Source: Lobulomyces angularis
Taxonomy: Eukaryota; Chytridiomycota; Chytridiomycetes; Lobulomycetales; Lobulomycetaceae
Length of the DNA stretch: 64,000 nt
Direction of reading: 5' to 3'
NCBI GenBank assembly: GCA_027604685.1
Contig: JADHYX010000051.1
Coordinates: forward strand, 17,541 to 81,540
Part shown: in pieces, positions 1-11,727 of the stretch
Numbering within the stretch: position 1 is the stretch's first letter
Layout: every line of letters begins with the position of its first letter
Notes under the pieces: generated by a model
What the model saw: only the letters and a program-made list of their open reading frames with translations
What the model was told of the DNA's origin: nothing
The model's database searches: none
Program-made: the position numbers and the translations under genes

Positions 1-2890
1 AAAAGGTGACTCTTCATCAGCCTTCTGCAAATTTGATAGTTGGAGGTTGTTCTCGCATATTTTTAAATTATCTCTAAATTCAAATAATACACTTGTAGTA
101 GATATTATCTTAAAATTTGGTAAAATTTTTGGGGTAGGTATCATGTGTTCTTTACAATAATTAAGAAAATTATAAATCAGTCAGAGAGATATAAAGTATT
201 ACCTAAATCAATTTCATCGCTAAAATAGCTTTCATCACTAAATCCGTAATCATTCATCGCTAAGACTTTTACTTTAAAATTGTAACCGAGATTTAAATTA
301 TCCAATACATAAGTAAACTTGGTACAGGAAATAAAGTTAACATTTTCAGATGAGCCTTTTTCTTCCATATTAAAGTCATCAACATTATTGCCGCTGTAAT
401 GTTCTTGAAACTTTTTTTCATTTCCTCTAACTGCAATTAGAATTTCCTCTTCAATTAGATTATTTTCTTTGATTTTTTCTTCTTCCTCATAAATTTCCGT
501 ATTGGTCTTTTTTTCTACAATGATTTCTTTTTTTTTCGACTTATTACTTATATTAAGGTCATTGCTGTTGTAACCTTTTTTCTGTGATTTAAATAATTTC
601 AGTTTGTACGAAGTAACTTCACTCCCCAGATTTTTTTCTACTGTGCAGGAAATTTTAACACAGTGTGTCGAAATTCTTTCAACTATTGGTTTCGAAGGCG
701 TATTTGGCTTAACATCTAATGAGAGATTAAAATTTATAAAAAAAAAATTTTAAAATAAATTTACCAATCTTAATACAATCAGTTGTGTCACTGTGTGGTC
801 CCTCGCCTGAACCATTGATTGCGGTTACCGAAAAATAGTGCTCAGTTAACAGTGTAGGATCAGTGTAGCAAAATTTTACTTTAGAAGTTTCACAAGACTT
901 TTTTTCTTGAGGTAACATCATGTTGATAGCATTAATATCTACCTTATATTCAGCTGTATCTTTCACAGCTAGTATCAAGTTTTTTTCACCACAATCAACT
1001 TCACAGTTGACTGATGTGGATTCAGCAGAGGTTTCAATTACATCATTCTTCTCTTTGAACGAATCGTGAGAGTTATTGTCAGATTCGATTAAAGCATTTG
1101 CGCTTAAAGGATTTTTAATATCTTGCTCCTCATTTCCATGATCTTCTATAATTTCAGTTTCCATAGTCAAAATATTTTCAGAAACAACATTACTATCAAC
1201 TTCATTTTTTTTTTCAGAGAATAACGTTTTTTCACGGTCATCAACGGTAACTTCTTCTTCTGGATCAAAAGTGTCACTTGGTATTTCTGCAATCAAAAAC
1301 TTATCTGACATATCCGGAAAATTACTATGATAAACGTGATATTTCCTAATTTTACTCTCTCCTATTCTACTTAACACCGAATCAATCAGCAATTCTATTT
1401 CCGGCTCTTCGTTTCGAATTTTAATTGAAACTGAAGGTTTGTTAGGTTTTTCCGGTAAAATATCTACAAACCAAAAAATATAGAGAATATTAACTAAAAA
1501 CATTACCTGCAAGAATTCCACTTTCTATTTTAAATGCTTCACCTCTAACTCCTTGAAACGCAGAAAAGCAGTCAAAGTAGTAATATGCACCATTTTTCAG
1601 GTTTGAAAATTTTACATTAACTTTAGTCATAGTTTGTTGACTATTTGAAGTATTGCTAAAATTAATGGCTTCCTTAACTTCACTTGAATTAACAAATTCT
1701 TTGTAGTTTAATTTGAATTCCTTTAATAACTTAATATTTTTCGAATCTTCAAAACATCGCACAAAAATTGCATCCCATTCAAAGTTTATCAGTGGTTTAA
1801 AATCAAAATTAAGAATTAATTCAATTTCAGTGGGGCTTTGATTTTCTAAAGGTTTTAAGTTTACTTTCGGTAATCTATCGATTAGAAGCTTTAATTTTTG
1901 CTTTTCCTGCTCATCCTTTTCCCTTTTATCGCAAACCTTACATATCTGATCTTTACTACTTTTATTATGTACTGCTTTAAACCGATAAATTGACAACGAT
2001 GCAATTTCCTTATCTTTTTCTTTTAACAAATTTTCTAAGTTGTCAGTTTTATTTTTATAAACGTAATTTTCTTCCTTGATATTTTTAATTTTTATTCTAA
2101 AATTCTTATTTTCCAAGTTTAAATTTTTTTCAATCAAGTCAGTTCGATGCTGAAGTTCCTAAATATAAAATTAAAATTGTACTTATTTTTTAAAAAATTA
2201 TATCTACTGAAGTGAACTTTATTTGTCTTTCTAAATTGAGTTTAGATTCATCCAGATCCCTTTTTAAAACTTCCCTCTCGTCCAAACCTTTTTCATTGAT
2301 TAATTGCTGGTAATGATAATTCTGTTCTTTTAAGTTTCTAACTTCTTTATTCAAACCACGGAGTTGCCTAGTATCAGATGTTAAATGACCAAAATATTCC
2401 TTTAACTTCAACTAAATCGCTTAGTTTTAAAATAGGATTTCATTGGTGACATTACCTTCAGTGCTGTGGCTTCTTCACGTAGTCCTTTTATTATTCTTGG
2501 TGCATCGTTAAATTCCATTTCCATTTCTTTCATGTCTCTTAGCATTTTTCTCTCAATCTAAAAGTGTTATTCTGTTTTAACAAAAGTTTAAATAACCTAC
2601 ATTTTTTAAATTCATATTTTCATGTTTAAGGCGACATATTTCTACATCTCTATCCCTGCATGTTTGCCTTAGTTTATCGATATGATTTAACCTAAATTAT
2701 TTTTTAACCCGAATATATATAAGAATTTAATTTACATGGTTAATGCAGGATGCACATTTTGAGTTGTGGGCTGCTGTGAATTTTGGCTTTTAGTTAAATC
2801 TGGCTTTTTGATGTTTAATTGTTGTAGTTCCACATTACTTCCCCTTAATAATGGAAGTTCAAGTATATGTAATTCTTTCGTTTCCGCCAT
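1..2890 (-). CDS. Coiled-coil protein with fibronectin-III-like domains (3' end outside window)
   Basis: The start is the ATG at 2890 (MAETKELHILELPLLRG). The first ~1 kb of gene (2.9-1.9 kb) encodes charged, heptad-like helices rich in K, E, L and N, split by short introns (for example at about 2697-2738 and 2602-2646). A Cys pair follows (ICKVCDKR near 1.93 kb). The rest is a series of beta-rich units with fibronectin-III hallmarks: a proline-rich lead such as LPEKPNKPSVS (about 1460) or KPNTPSKPIVE (about 690), and a closing Y-F-V-A-N-G strand such as HYFSVTAINGSGEG (about 830) or YNFKVKVLAMNDYGFS (about 255). Acidic low-complexity inserts interrupt the domains. I do not recognise the family. 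In a flagellated cell, coiled coil plus FN3 could suit an axonemal or cytoskeletal scaffold, but that is inference. The gene runs off the left edge, so the C-terminus is unknown. Confidence 0.6.
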
Positions 2891-3165
2891 AAAAAAATCA
2901 AGGATATAAATGGTTGCTTTTCCAGCAGTTTTAAATTTAATTCAAAAAAAAAAAAATGGATAAAAATCAAAAATTTTACGCGTTTACTAATTATTTGGGA
3001 TGGAATAGAACCAAACATGCATTTTACTACCAGATCAATTAATTGAAAAAAAAAAATGGGATTATAGAAAAAATTTTAAAGGAAGTGGATGAGTTGCGTT
3101 GCCCCTTTAATATTTATTTTGTTAACTAATTTTAGAAATTTTTAAAAATTTAAAAAAATTTTTTT

Positions 3166-3818
3166 ATGAACTTCAAAACTACAAAACCTACCTCAGTATT
3201 AAAAATCAAAAATAAATTGCTTTACCAAAGCAATACGATTAAGACCTTAAATTGTCAATCAAAATGTAATTTAAAAAACACAGATGAAAAAGTTGAACAG
3301 CCTTTTCCAAAAGCAACAATTGACATTCTCAATGGTGCTACTGCAACAGACTATAAATCTTCGTCGTTGAATGAAGAAGCTGATGATGACGAGTTCGGGT
3401 TTTCTTCTGTTGGAAAATTTCTGGAAAAGAATTCTAGGAGTGCAGATTTTGATGGTATTGAGAAAAGTAAGTCTTCAAAAACACCGCATGAAAATTTAAT
3501 CAATTAAATATTTTGTTAGAAGCAGTGAACATAGACGATGAAATCCACAATTTACATCAGAGCTCACAAACTAGTGATATTCTTTGTGATTTTGATCCAG
3601 TAGATATATTTTCGAAACCTGTTTTAAATACCAAAAAAAGGAAAAGTTTAGAGGGTGTTAAATTAATTGACTTTTCGGGGGATGATGAAGTAAGTGAGGA
3701 ACAATTAAAAACAAAAAAGAAGCATAAAGCACAAAAAGCCCAGTCACCAAAATCAGATAAAATAAAAGAATCTGACAATAAAAGTTTGAGAAGATCATCA
3801 AGACTTAGTAAAGGGTGA
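3166..3818 (+). CDS. Small lysine/serine-rich protein, probably nuclear
   Basis: Two exons, 3166-3466 and 3520-3818, are joined by a 53-nt GTAAGT...TTAG intron. The frame is kept across the junction, giving 199 aa. The first half is polar, with an acidic stretch (EEADDDEFGFSSVGKFLEK). The second half has the acidic patch DFSGDDEVSEE and then a very basic tail (KTKKKHKAQKAQSPKSDK) ending RRSSRLSKG, like a nuclear localisation or chromatin-binding tail. No catalytic domain is visible and I do not recognise the family. It is divergent from the coiled-coil/FN3 gene, with 275 bp between the two start codons. Confidence 0.6.
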
Positions 3819-5145
3819 CAATTTTATTATTCCGTAGAATGATTTTTTACAACTAAAAATATAGATTTTTTTTTTAAAAAAAAAATATTTTGTATTACTA
3901 AATTTTTTATTTCTTTTGGATATGCTTAATGGAAGTTACGAGGCCAAATTTAAATATTCTAAAGCTGGTAAAGTGCTGGTTAAAGCAACTAAAATTGTGA
4001 AAATGAAAAAAAAAAAAAAAAATTATACTTAAAATTCAATTCTTCTATCTTTTTTCATTTTTTTGAATTTGACCGCATATTACATTTGATATAATCATTC
4101 AATTTCTAAAATAACTTCGGTTTCTACTGTTAGTTTAGCACAAATATTAGCGTCTATTTTTTCGCTTGATATTTTTGCATTCACTATAGTAATCCTAATT
4201 AATTAATATTCTCATTATTTTTAACTACATAAAAGCACTTTAGTTCTTTGCAAAAAATGTTTTATTTTTTTTACGAAAGTAACAGTATATGGTAATTTAA
4301 TGTTAATTCACTTACAAATTGAAGTTTTCATTTAGAAAGTTGTTAGTCTTACAAATAGTGAGTTCAGCAAATTTAGTTTGCACGTTAAGACTATGTGGTG
4401 GTTGAGTATGAACTTTATTGTTGAGAGTGGAAAGGTGAGAAAGTTAAAATTATTTATTGGTAGAAATTTTTCTGATTTTTGTTACCTTTGCTGTTAGGTG
4501 AAATTCAAGGAATGAAACAACATTAACTGGTAATTTTAGTCTTTCAGATTATTATGCTGTGCATGCCAACAAAGTTTACAGTCATTAAAAAAATGTTTAT
4601 AAAGAGAAAAATTAAAATAATAAGATGATTGGAGCTGATATCCAAGAATGATTTTTTAAACTATGAAGTCTGAGCATAAGGTTACCATTAAAGTTTTGAA
4701 ACACTGAATTTATGGAATTGCAGAATAGTTAACTACAGATGTACTGGAAAATTGAAAGTAAAGTTTTCCACGTTATCCAAATATTAACCTTTTTCCAGAA
4801 GCTTTTCTTAAGGCAGATGCGTAAAAGTGTAAAAGGGTTGTTGTTAAAGAGCAGCTACTCTTTTGTGAAGTTAATAACTGAAGTGGAGAGAATCTTTTAA
4901 TCCCTGTGTGACGTGGCGCAGTAAGTCACCGCAGAGTATAAAAAGCAAAATTATCCCAATTTTTCATTTTTACAAAACCCTCAAAATTTTTTCTGCAAAT
5001 CTAACAACTTCCATAAAACCCCATTCATTATTTAGAATATAGAACCAACCATTTTGGTAAGATTATTAGTTAAATTTTACTCAACAATGTTTATATTATT
5101 ATATGTTAGGCAACTATTGATATTTGAAAATTAGAATTTTTTTTA
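3819..5145. other. 1.3-kb intergenic region upstream of the BET gene
   Basis: I see no convincing gene. It holds A/T homopolymer runs. A TATA-like sequence (gagtataaaaagc, near 4934-4946) lies about 200 bp upstream of the bromodomain gene, just downstream of a GC-richer patch containing gtgacgtggcgc (about 4907-4920). A 29-codon minus-strand frame ending near 4103 reads like protein but has no visible start or splice partner. Confidence 0.4.
4907..4950 (+). promoter_or_regulatory. Possible promoter elements of the BET bromodomain gene
   Basis: A TGACGTGG motif resembling a bZIP/CRE half-site is followed about 20 bp later by a TATA-box-like TATAAAAAG. The pair lies about 200 bp before the ATG at 5146. 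This is the most GC-rich patch of an otherwise AT-rich intergenic region. Assignment is by motif resemblance only. Confidence 0.3.
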
Positions 5146-7195
5146 ATGACTACAACAGAAAGCATTCATACGAGTATTGAGTCGAAATTGGTTAATGATC
5201 CAATTGAAATTCAACTAGATCAATTAAAACCTGTTTCCCAACAATCTATCGATACGGAATCTCCTTCTATTACCTCAAACTCTGAAGCAAATACACAGCA
5301 ACAATCTAATGTGGAACAAATTAGTTCAAAATGTGAAGAAGTGTCGCAGGCGAGCAATCAGAGCAATAATGTGATTCAAGAAGAAAATTTAACTGTAATA
5401 TTTATTAGTTTGAAGAAATTTTTATTAACAATTTTTATTAGTCCATCACCAATCCCCTACTTCACGCCCAACAAATAAAAACTTTAAAAACAATTTGTAA
5501 ATATTTAAAGAAAACAAAAGGAGCAGAAAATTTTTCGAAACCTGTTGACCCAGTTGCATTAGGAATTCCTCAGTATTTTGAAATAATTTCTAATCCAATG
5601 GATTTAGGTAAATAAACTATATGCATTTGATAGTTTAACGATTGGCGTTAGGTACGATGGAGCAAAAGCTTTATAAAGATAAATACAGGTAAGTCTACCA
5701 ATTTTTGTAATTTTAATAGAATATATTTAGAGATTGGAAAGAATTTGTGGCTGATATGGACCTAATGGTACAAAATTGCATCACTTTTAATAGTAGAGAG
5801 AATGTGTATTCTCAAATTGCTTTAACACTACAAGCCAATATGCACAAGCACCTTGAAAAGTTACCTAAAGAATACAAAAAGAGGGGTAGTGAAGTTAAGG
5901 TAGCATGTTAATAAACTTTTATACTCACCACCTTTCTAGCTAGAACCTATACACTCGAGAAGCGATAACCCCAGACCAAAAAGGGAAACTCATGCTCCAG
6001 CCAGAGTTGAGTTTGGAGATAATCTTTCACCTGGTCGCAAGCAACGAAAACATTTACCTGAATTTAAATTTTGTAATAGTGTAATGATGAATTTATTGTT
6101 CCGCCTCCTTAACATTATAATAAATAGGTTTGGAGGGAACTTACTAATAAAAAGTATCCTTTTCATCTACCATTTCTTGAACCTGTAGATACCCAGCTTG
6201 TCCCTTCCTACTCTAAAATTATACAACATCCTATGGATCTTACTACAATAAAAAAGAAGTTAGACAGTGACATATATAATTCATGCGAGGAATTCGAAGC
6301 CGATGTTCGATTAATATTTAAAAACTGTTTTCAATTCAATCTGGTGGGTGATAGCATTCATACAATGGGAAGACAGCTAGAACAAGTGTTTAATTCCAAA
6401 TGGGCCGAGAAACCATATGAGTTTCCCGCCCCAGCTGCAAAATCTCTTACAAGAAAATATCGTGATGATTCTGACAATGAGTACGATTCCGCTGGTAATT
6501 TTTTTTTTTTTTTTTTGTTAATATTTGTGCTTAGAGGATCGTAACTTGTTGATGCAAATGGAGCTTGATAAAAAAAAAGTAGAGCTACAAATTACGAATT
6601 TAAAAATTTCAATGGAAAAGAGGCGAAAAAGAAGAGATGAGAGAATGCAGCAAGCAAGAAAGAGACCACAAACTAACGGTAGTCAAAATAATCGAAAAAG
6701 AGGAAAGAGGCAAAAAAGAATAAAGAGTTTTGAAAGTGAAGATGAGGAAATTAAATCATTAGCTATGGATGAAGTTCCTGTTTTAACTTCAGATCAGCAA
6801 ATGAAACTTTCTTTGGGGATAAATAAATTTGATGACGTAACTTTGCAAAGAGTATTACAGATTATTAAAGAAAGCACGAAATATAGAAATGTAAATATTA
6901 GGAGAAAGTTTCTTTTATTAATTGTCTGTAGTTAGATGAAGCGCAAGGTGAAATTGAAATTGATTTAGCAACAATGGATGTTAGAACTCAATTTAGACTA
7001 TACACTTTGATGTTGTCAAAAGAAAGTCAGAGTACAAAGAGAAGCTATAAAAGAAGGCCAGACACTGGTGTTACTAATGGTATTGCACAATACATATTGA
7101 ATTGTTATTAATAAGCGTTAGGTGCCATATCACACGGGGAAAGTTCTTCGGGTGAATCTAGTGATGGTAGCAGTAGTGACTCAGGTAGTGATTAA
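5146..7195 (+). CDS. BDF1: BET-family double bromodomain protein (Bdf1/BRD-like)
   Basis: Nine exons (5146-5394, 5442-5607, 5652-5688, 5731-5899, 5940-6080, 6128-6494, 6535-6890, 6932-7079, 7122-7195) keep frame and give 568 aa. Bromodomain 1 (about residues 85-200) carries [18 protein letters not shown] and a helix with the acetyl-lysine-contacting asparagine in VQNCITFN. Bromodomain 2 (about 250-370) carries [26 protein letters not shown] and FKNCFQFN. A coiled, basic segment ([21 protein letters not shown]) leads to an extraterminal domain (about 460-535: [18 protein letters not shown] then [19 protein letters not shown]). The protein ends in a Ser/Asp/Gly-rich acidic tail. Family role: reading acetylated histone H4 and recruiting the transcription machinery (TFIID-associated in yeast). 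The two bromodomains, ET and acidic tail are the standard BET order. Confidence 0.93.
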
Positions 7196-7616
7196 TTTTT
7201 AATTGATAAGGGAGAGAAGGGGGTTTCTTTTGACAAAACAAACAACTATCTGATTTTACTTTTTTTTTATGACATCTAATTTAATATCCTCAAACAATCC
7301 CTCTTTCCAAAAAGAACCCCTTTCTTTATTATTTGATACTTTACTCGGGACAAAACATTATTTATAATTAGTTAATATTGTATTTTTCTAATCTTTTTAT
7401 TTTTGTACAATTGGAATATGTGTTCTTTGTTTGTTTAATATTAATTTATATAATTATGGAAAAGTGAAACAAATATATCTTAGTGTATTTGACTTTTACT
7501 TAATACTTTTTTTTTTTTTTTTTTTAATTAAATGGGGTTTTTGGAAAGAGGAATGGTTGCTCTTTATTATCACATTTTGTATAAGAAATTTTTTCACTAA
7601 ATATTTATTTTTTTAG
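7196..7616. other. Intergenic region and unresolved 5' exon of the next gene
   Basis: T-rich sequence with runs of 18 or more T near 7509-7525. A frame at 7269 (MTSNLISSNNPSFQKE...) looks protein-like for about 33 codons but has no in-phase donor before its stop. An ATG at 7532 could open a short exon that splices to the downstream frame at an acceptor ending at 7631. Neither is certain. Confidence 0.3.
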
Positions 7617-8425
7617 GATCAGTCTCCAGTGGTGACTCATTATTCAATAATAAAAATAAAAAGAAAAAAGGCGTGGTTTCAAAGCAATCAACTATATTTC
7701 ATGTGGCCGAAAGCCAAATGAAAGTGAATGAAACCAAAAAACAATTGGGTAGGAAAACTTCAAACATAAACCAGCAAGACGATTTTAATTTACCGTTCAA
7801 GTCTCACTCTACTATACCAATAAAAAGCACTATAGAATTGCAAAAAGAAAAAGAACTGGAAGCATTAGAAGAAGAAAAAGAGAAGAAGAAAAAAATAATT
7901 GAAAATCAAAAATTAAAAAAAAAAAATTCCAGTTTGAGAGAAAAAAGTTTACTAGACTCAATATACCAAGCATTTGATGGGTTAGAAGAGGCCACATCAC
8001 CTGCAGCTGCGAATTCAACTTCAACTTCTACACCAGTTTCTCCAAATAAAACTGAAAAGTTAAAAAATATAGAAAAAGTAGCGGATAAAGGCATGCCAAT
8101 TACTGAAAAGGAAAAAAATTTCATTATTGAAGAAAATGAAAATTTGCGAAAAATTTACTTTAACAAGAACAAACAAAATTATGACTTTGAAATTTTAAAA
8201 AAAAGTAAAAAGATTTATTTGGAATTCGGTTTTGGTAATAGAGGTGGTAATACTAATAGTAGATTGGAGGATGAATTGGAGGATGAGGAGTTACGATTAG
8301 GAAGAGAACTTTTTAGAGAAAATATATTGAAGGAAAGGAGACTGAGGAGGAAAAAAGAGCAGGAAGTTGGCGGTGTTATGAACAAAGCTGACAATGGTAA
8401 TTTGGGGAATGAAAGATTTGAATAA
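7617..8425 (+). CDS. Unrecognised charged coiled-coil protein, 5' end uncertain
   Basis: The frame opens after a strong TTTTTTAG acceptor at 7616 and runs to TAA at 8423-8425, about 268 aa before the missing first exon. It contains a Lys-rich patch (NNKNKKKKGVVSK), a long K/E coiled coil (about residues 75-110), a Ser/Thr/Ala/Pro linker (TSPAAANSTSTSTPVSPNK) and a second charged helix near the C-terminus (LEDEELRLGRELFRENILK). I do not recognise a domain. The base composition and K/E/N bias match neighbouring genes, so it is probably real. The first internal ATG is not necessarily the start, because protein-like sequence continues upstream of it. It converges on the HAD gene with 60 bp between stop codons. 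Confidence 0.55.
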
Positions 8426-8485
8426 AATAGGCTTGTTTTTTTGGTGTTTTTTTCTGTAAATAATAATTTCATCAATTTTATTATT

Positions 8486-9871
8486 TCAATACAATTTTTC
8501 TTTTCTTAAAATAAATTCTACTGCCTCTAGTACATCAGACTTTACAAGGGTACTATTATGATCATGTTTTCTGTGGTGATCTACCTCATTCCAAACTCCG
8601 GTTCTGACCAAAACACTTTCCCAGCCTATAAAATAAGTAAAAAATGACAAGGAATTTGTGCTTCACCATGATTGTTAGCTCCATCAATATCAGAATCAGG
8701 GTTATCTATTTGATAGTAAAAATTATTTCACAAGTTCTTAATACATCATATGACAACCTCCAATAGCATATACAATTCGTCTACTAGTATCCTTCGGTAG
8801 ACCCCACATTGCATTAGCATGATCATTTAAAATTTTTGTAGCAAACTCATAGGTAATTTTTTCTGGCTTACCAAATTTCGTGGATATCAAATGCTCCTTC
8901 GTTAATTTTTTATATAAGCATTCTAAACAGGTCTTGAATGCTCCTTGAGCAAATCTATTTACTGGATATTCATTACTCCAAATAAAATCAGGATTACTAC
9001 AAGTCATAGGTTATTAATTTTTAGAATTATTTTTTTAACCCTACTAACCTAAAATAAAGTTGCACCCTATTGGTAGATTAGAAATGCATTCTTAATATAA
9101 AATTTTATATATTCTACTCACGCTTGAGGTGTTCCATTGTCTTTTACGGTTCCCAGTATCCCATTTTTAGATCTCAAAATATCTGTGCAGATTTGTAAAT
9201 CTCTTCCCCAATCTCTTGAATCATGAAACATCATAATTGCTTTAAACTTAGAAAAAGAAAGTCGAATTATGAATAAAAATGAATATAACAGTACCGGTTC
9301 TTTACTTAAGTCGAAACTGTCATCTTCCTCTGAGTCAAATGCATTGCTGAATGGCCAAATAGAGTGATTTGTTCTTAAAACATCATTTGTCGTTAAGACT
9401 TTTTCAAAGCCATAATTTTTCGCAACTTTTTTACATTCATTTTTTGCTCCTCCTATCACCACAACTAAATCATTTCTATACTTCTTTACCAAACTTTTCT
9501 ATTTTAATTTTAATTTTATTTTTTGTTGCATTTATCATCATAATCAAAAATACCATTGGAGAATGCGATAAAACAACTTGCTGTTGTGAAATCTAAGTAA
9601 TTTGAATTTTTAATATAAGTTTTTTGATGGTTATTACAGGTAGATCAAAAAGCTGTGCTAGTTGGTCAGCTTTCATTTGCTCTTTCACACCACCACCGTT
9701 GGTTAAAAAGATGAAAGGAATTTTTCGTTCCGATAAAAGTTTAAGTGCTGGTTTAGTTTGATTTAGTAATCGCTTTCCTTTTATCAAAACACCATCTATA
9801 TCAAAAGCAAATCCAACAGCATGGTAAGATCTCCTGAATTTGTAAACAGTGTTCTGCTTGAATGGATTCAT
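8486..9871 (-). CDS. HAD-superfamily class IIA hydrolase, CECR5/HDHD5 type
   Basis: Eight exons (9871-9638, 9592-9554, 9498-9295, 9246-9122, 9066-9049, 8996-8758, 8705-8667, 8625-8486) keep frame, giving 345 aa. Motif I is AFDIDGVLIKGKR, with the nucleophile/acid aspartate pair DxD; motif II is FIFLTNGGG. The family-specific QQQVVLSHSPM segment follows. The cap region and a late SNPDFIWSNEYPVNRFAQG block lead to motif III/IV, GDNPDSDIDGANNHGWESV, which carries the metal-binding acidic residues. This is the CECR5 (YKR070W in yeast) layout; those proteins are predicted phosphatases, often mitochondrial. I took the ATG at 9871. An alternative first exon near 9944-9960, spliced through GTTGTG...AACAG, would add a short leader. 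Exon 5 is only 18 nt. Confidence 0.88.
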
Positions 9872-9944
9872 TTCGTAAAGTCTTGTGTCACCTGTTTTAG
9901 ATTTTTTTGAACAGAAATATTCAAAAAAATAACACAACAAGCAT

Positions 9945-11727
9945 CATTTCCCATACTGTTTCTTTTGATGATTTTAACGCTGTTTGTTTTCTTTGATCTT
10001 GGTAAATTTAAAATGTTTTTCGTTACTATCTTGGTGTAGGTGATAATATGTCTAGGGATAGAGGATGTTGATAATGGAGTAAAATTAAATAATTTTAAAT
10101 CATGTTTTTTTTATAAATCACATAATTTGAAATGAGATTCTAAATATTTTTTCTTGTTCTTCCAACATTATGGTAAGCCAATCCTACGATCTGAATATCT
10201 GCAGGAAAAAAATCTTGTATTTTTCAGTAGCAATTTCCAGATTATACCTTGAAATTTTAATATTGGTTACCAAAAAGATAATTTTGTACCTTATTATTAT
10301 GTTTTATTTATTCTTGAGCAGATTTATATTATTATTGTAGAAGTAATTTTTTTTAATCTTTTGAATAAAGTAATTAGTTAACCAAATCTTATCACAGAAA
10401 TTTAAATAATGCAACAGAAACATTCTACAAAAAAATAAATTTTAATGAAGTATTCATGACATGCAACGTATTTCGAAAATATTGAAACATTAACTTTAAA
10501 TTTTAATAAACTCACTGTACAAACTGCTCACTTTGTCAAATGGTATCTACTTAATTCAAATGATAACAATAACACATTATAACCAAAAAAAAAACTTTCA
10601 AGTCATTTTTTGCTTCTGAACAATCACATCTTCAATAATAGAAATAGCGAAGAGAGGGGCAGTTATAGGTCGATTTTCACCATACATTCTCAAACATAAA
10701 AAAAACAATTTCCTACATAAATCAAGAAATTAAAAACATTCAACAAATTGCTTTAAAAATGTTTTTAAACAAAAATTAATAAGAACATTTAAAATAAATG
10801 TTAATTATAATTTATCACTTTAAATTTATTGATAATAACTACTTACCTAATTAATTAAAATAAATTAAATGTTAATTATAATTTATTACTTGGTAAAACC
10901 AGTTAAGTTTTATAAAGAAGAACCTTAAACCCATGTCTTGCAAAAAACCCTGGATTGCCATTTCTATCTTTTCTAGATCTTTTCTACTGATTTTTTACAT
11001 TTCCATCACTTTTAATAGTGAACAGTGTTGTTTTTAAACGCTATCTTCAAAAAGATAATGCGCAAAACTGTATGGAAATGTTACCACCATTATAAAACGA
11101 ACTTACTGTTTATAGAGGTGTTTACTTGGAAACAGTTAATGGATACAAATCATTGTGGAAAAAAATAGTTTAGACATCTTTTTATAGCTTACTTTTTTTA
11201 CTTTCAGTATGTGTATTAAATAATTAATTGAGTGCAACACATAGTGACAGTGATCTTGTAAATTTCCATAATCCAGTTTCCCTAATCCAGAACTTACATT
11301 TCAAGAAGTTTGTTATTATCAACGATTAGAAGGTGAGTAAAATATATTTCCAGACCATTTGAATTACCTTTAAGAAAATTTATAAAAATCTATCAGCACC
11401 TGACCCTGAAGGAAAAACAGATCAGGGAATAACAGAAGAAGCTTGGAATTAAAAGCTGTTAATGAAAAGTTAAAGTTTTCATGTCTTAACATTTTTATAT
11501 TTTTTTTAACATAAGTTTACATTCAACGTGAAAGTTCAAAATTAATTTGATACATAAGGGCGAAAAAAATTGTTATGGAGAGCTACTTTGTCCAATAAAC
11601 AACAAGGAATTCAACTAGCATATATGAAGAAACATTCAATTGACACTGGCTCCATCTGTGTGACAGTTGATATTCAAGGTTCCAGATGATTCTTACAATT
11701 TTTTTAGAAAAAATTCAAGTCAGATAA
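9945..11727. other. 1.8-kb intergenic region between HAD and EB1-like genes
   Basis: I recognise no gene. It contains a short direct repeat (10796-10820 and 10867-10891) and one small ATG frame, 10933-11037 (34 aa, MSCKKPWIAISIFSRSF..., hydrophobic like a signal peptide), which may be chance. The composition is very AT-rich and stop codons are dense in all frames. No tRNA-like A/B box was noticed. Confidence 0.4.
10796..10891. repeat. 25-bp direct repeat, two copies
   Basis: Copies at 10796-10820 and 10867-10891 read aaatgttaattataatttat, then c (first copy) or t (second), then actt: one mismatch in 25 bp, 71 bp apart start to start. Low complexity makes chance similarity possible. Confidence 0.5.
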
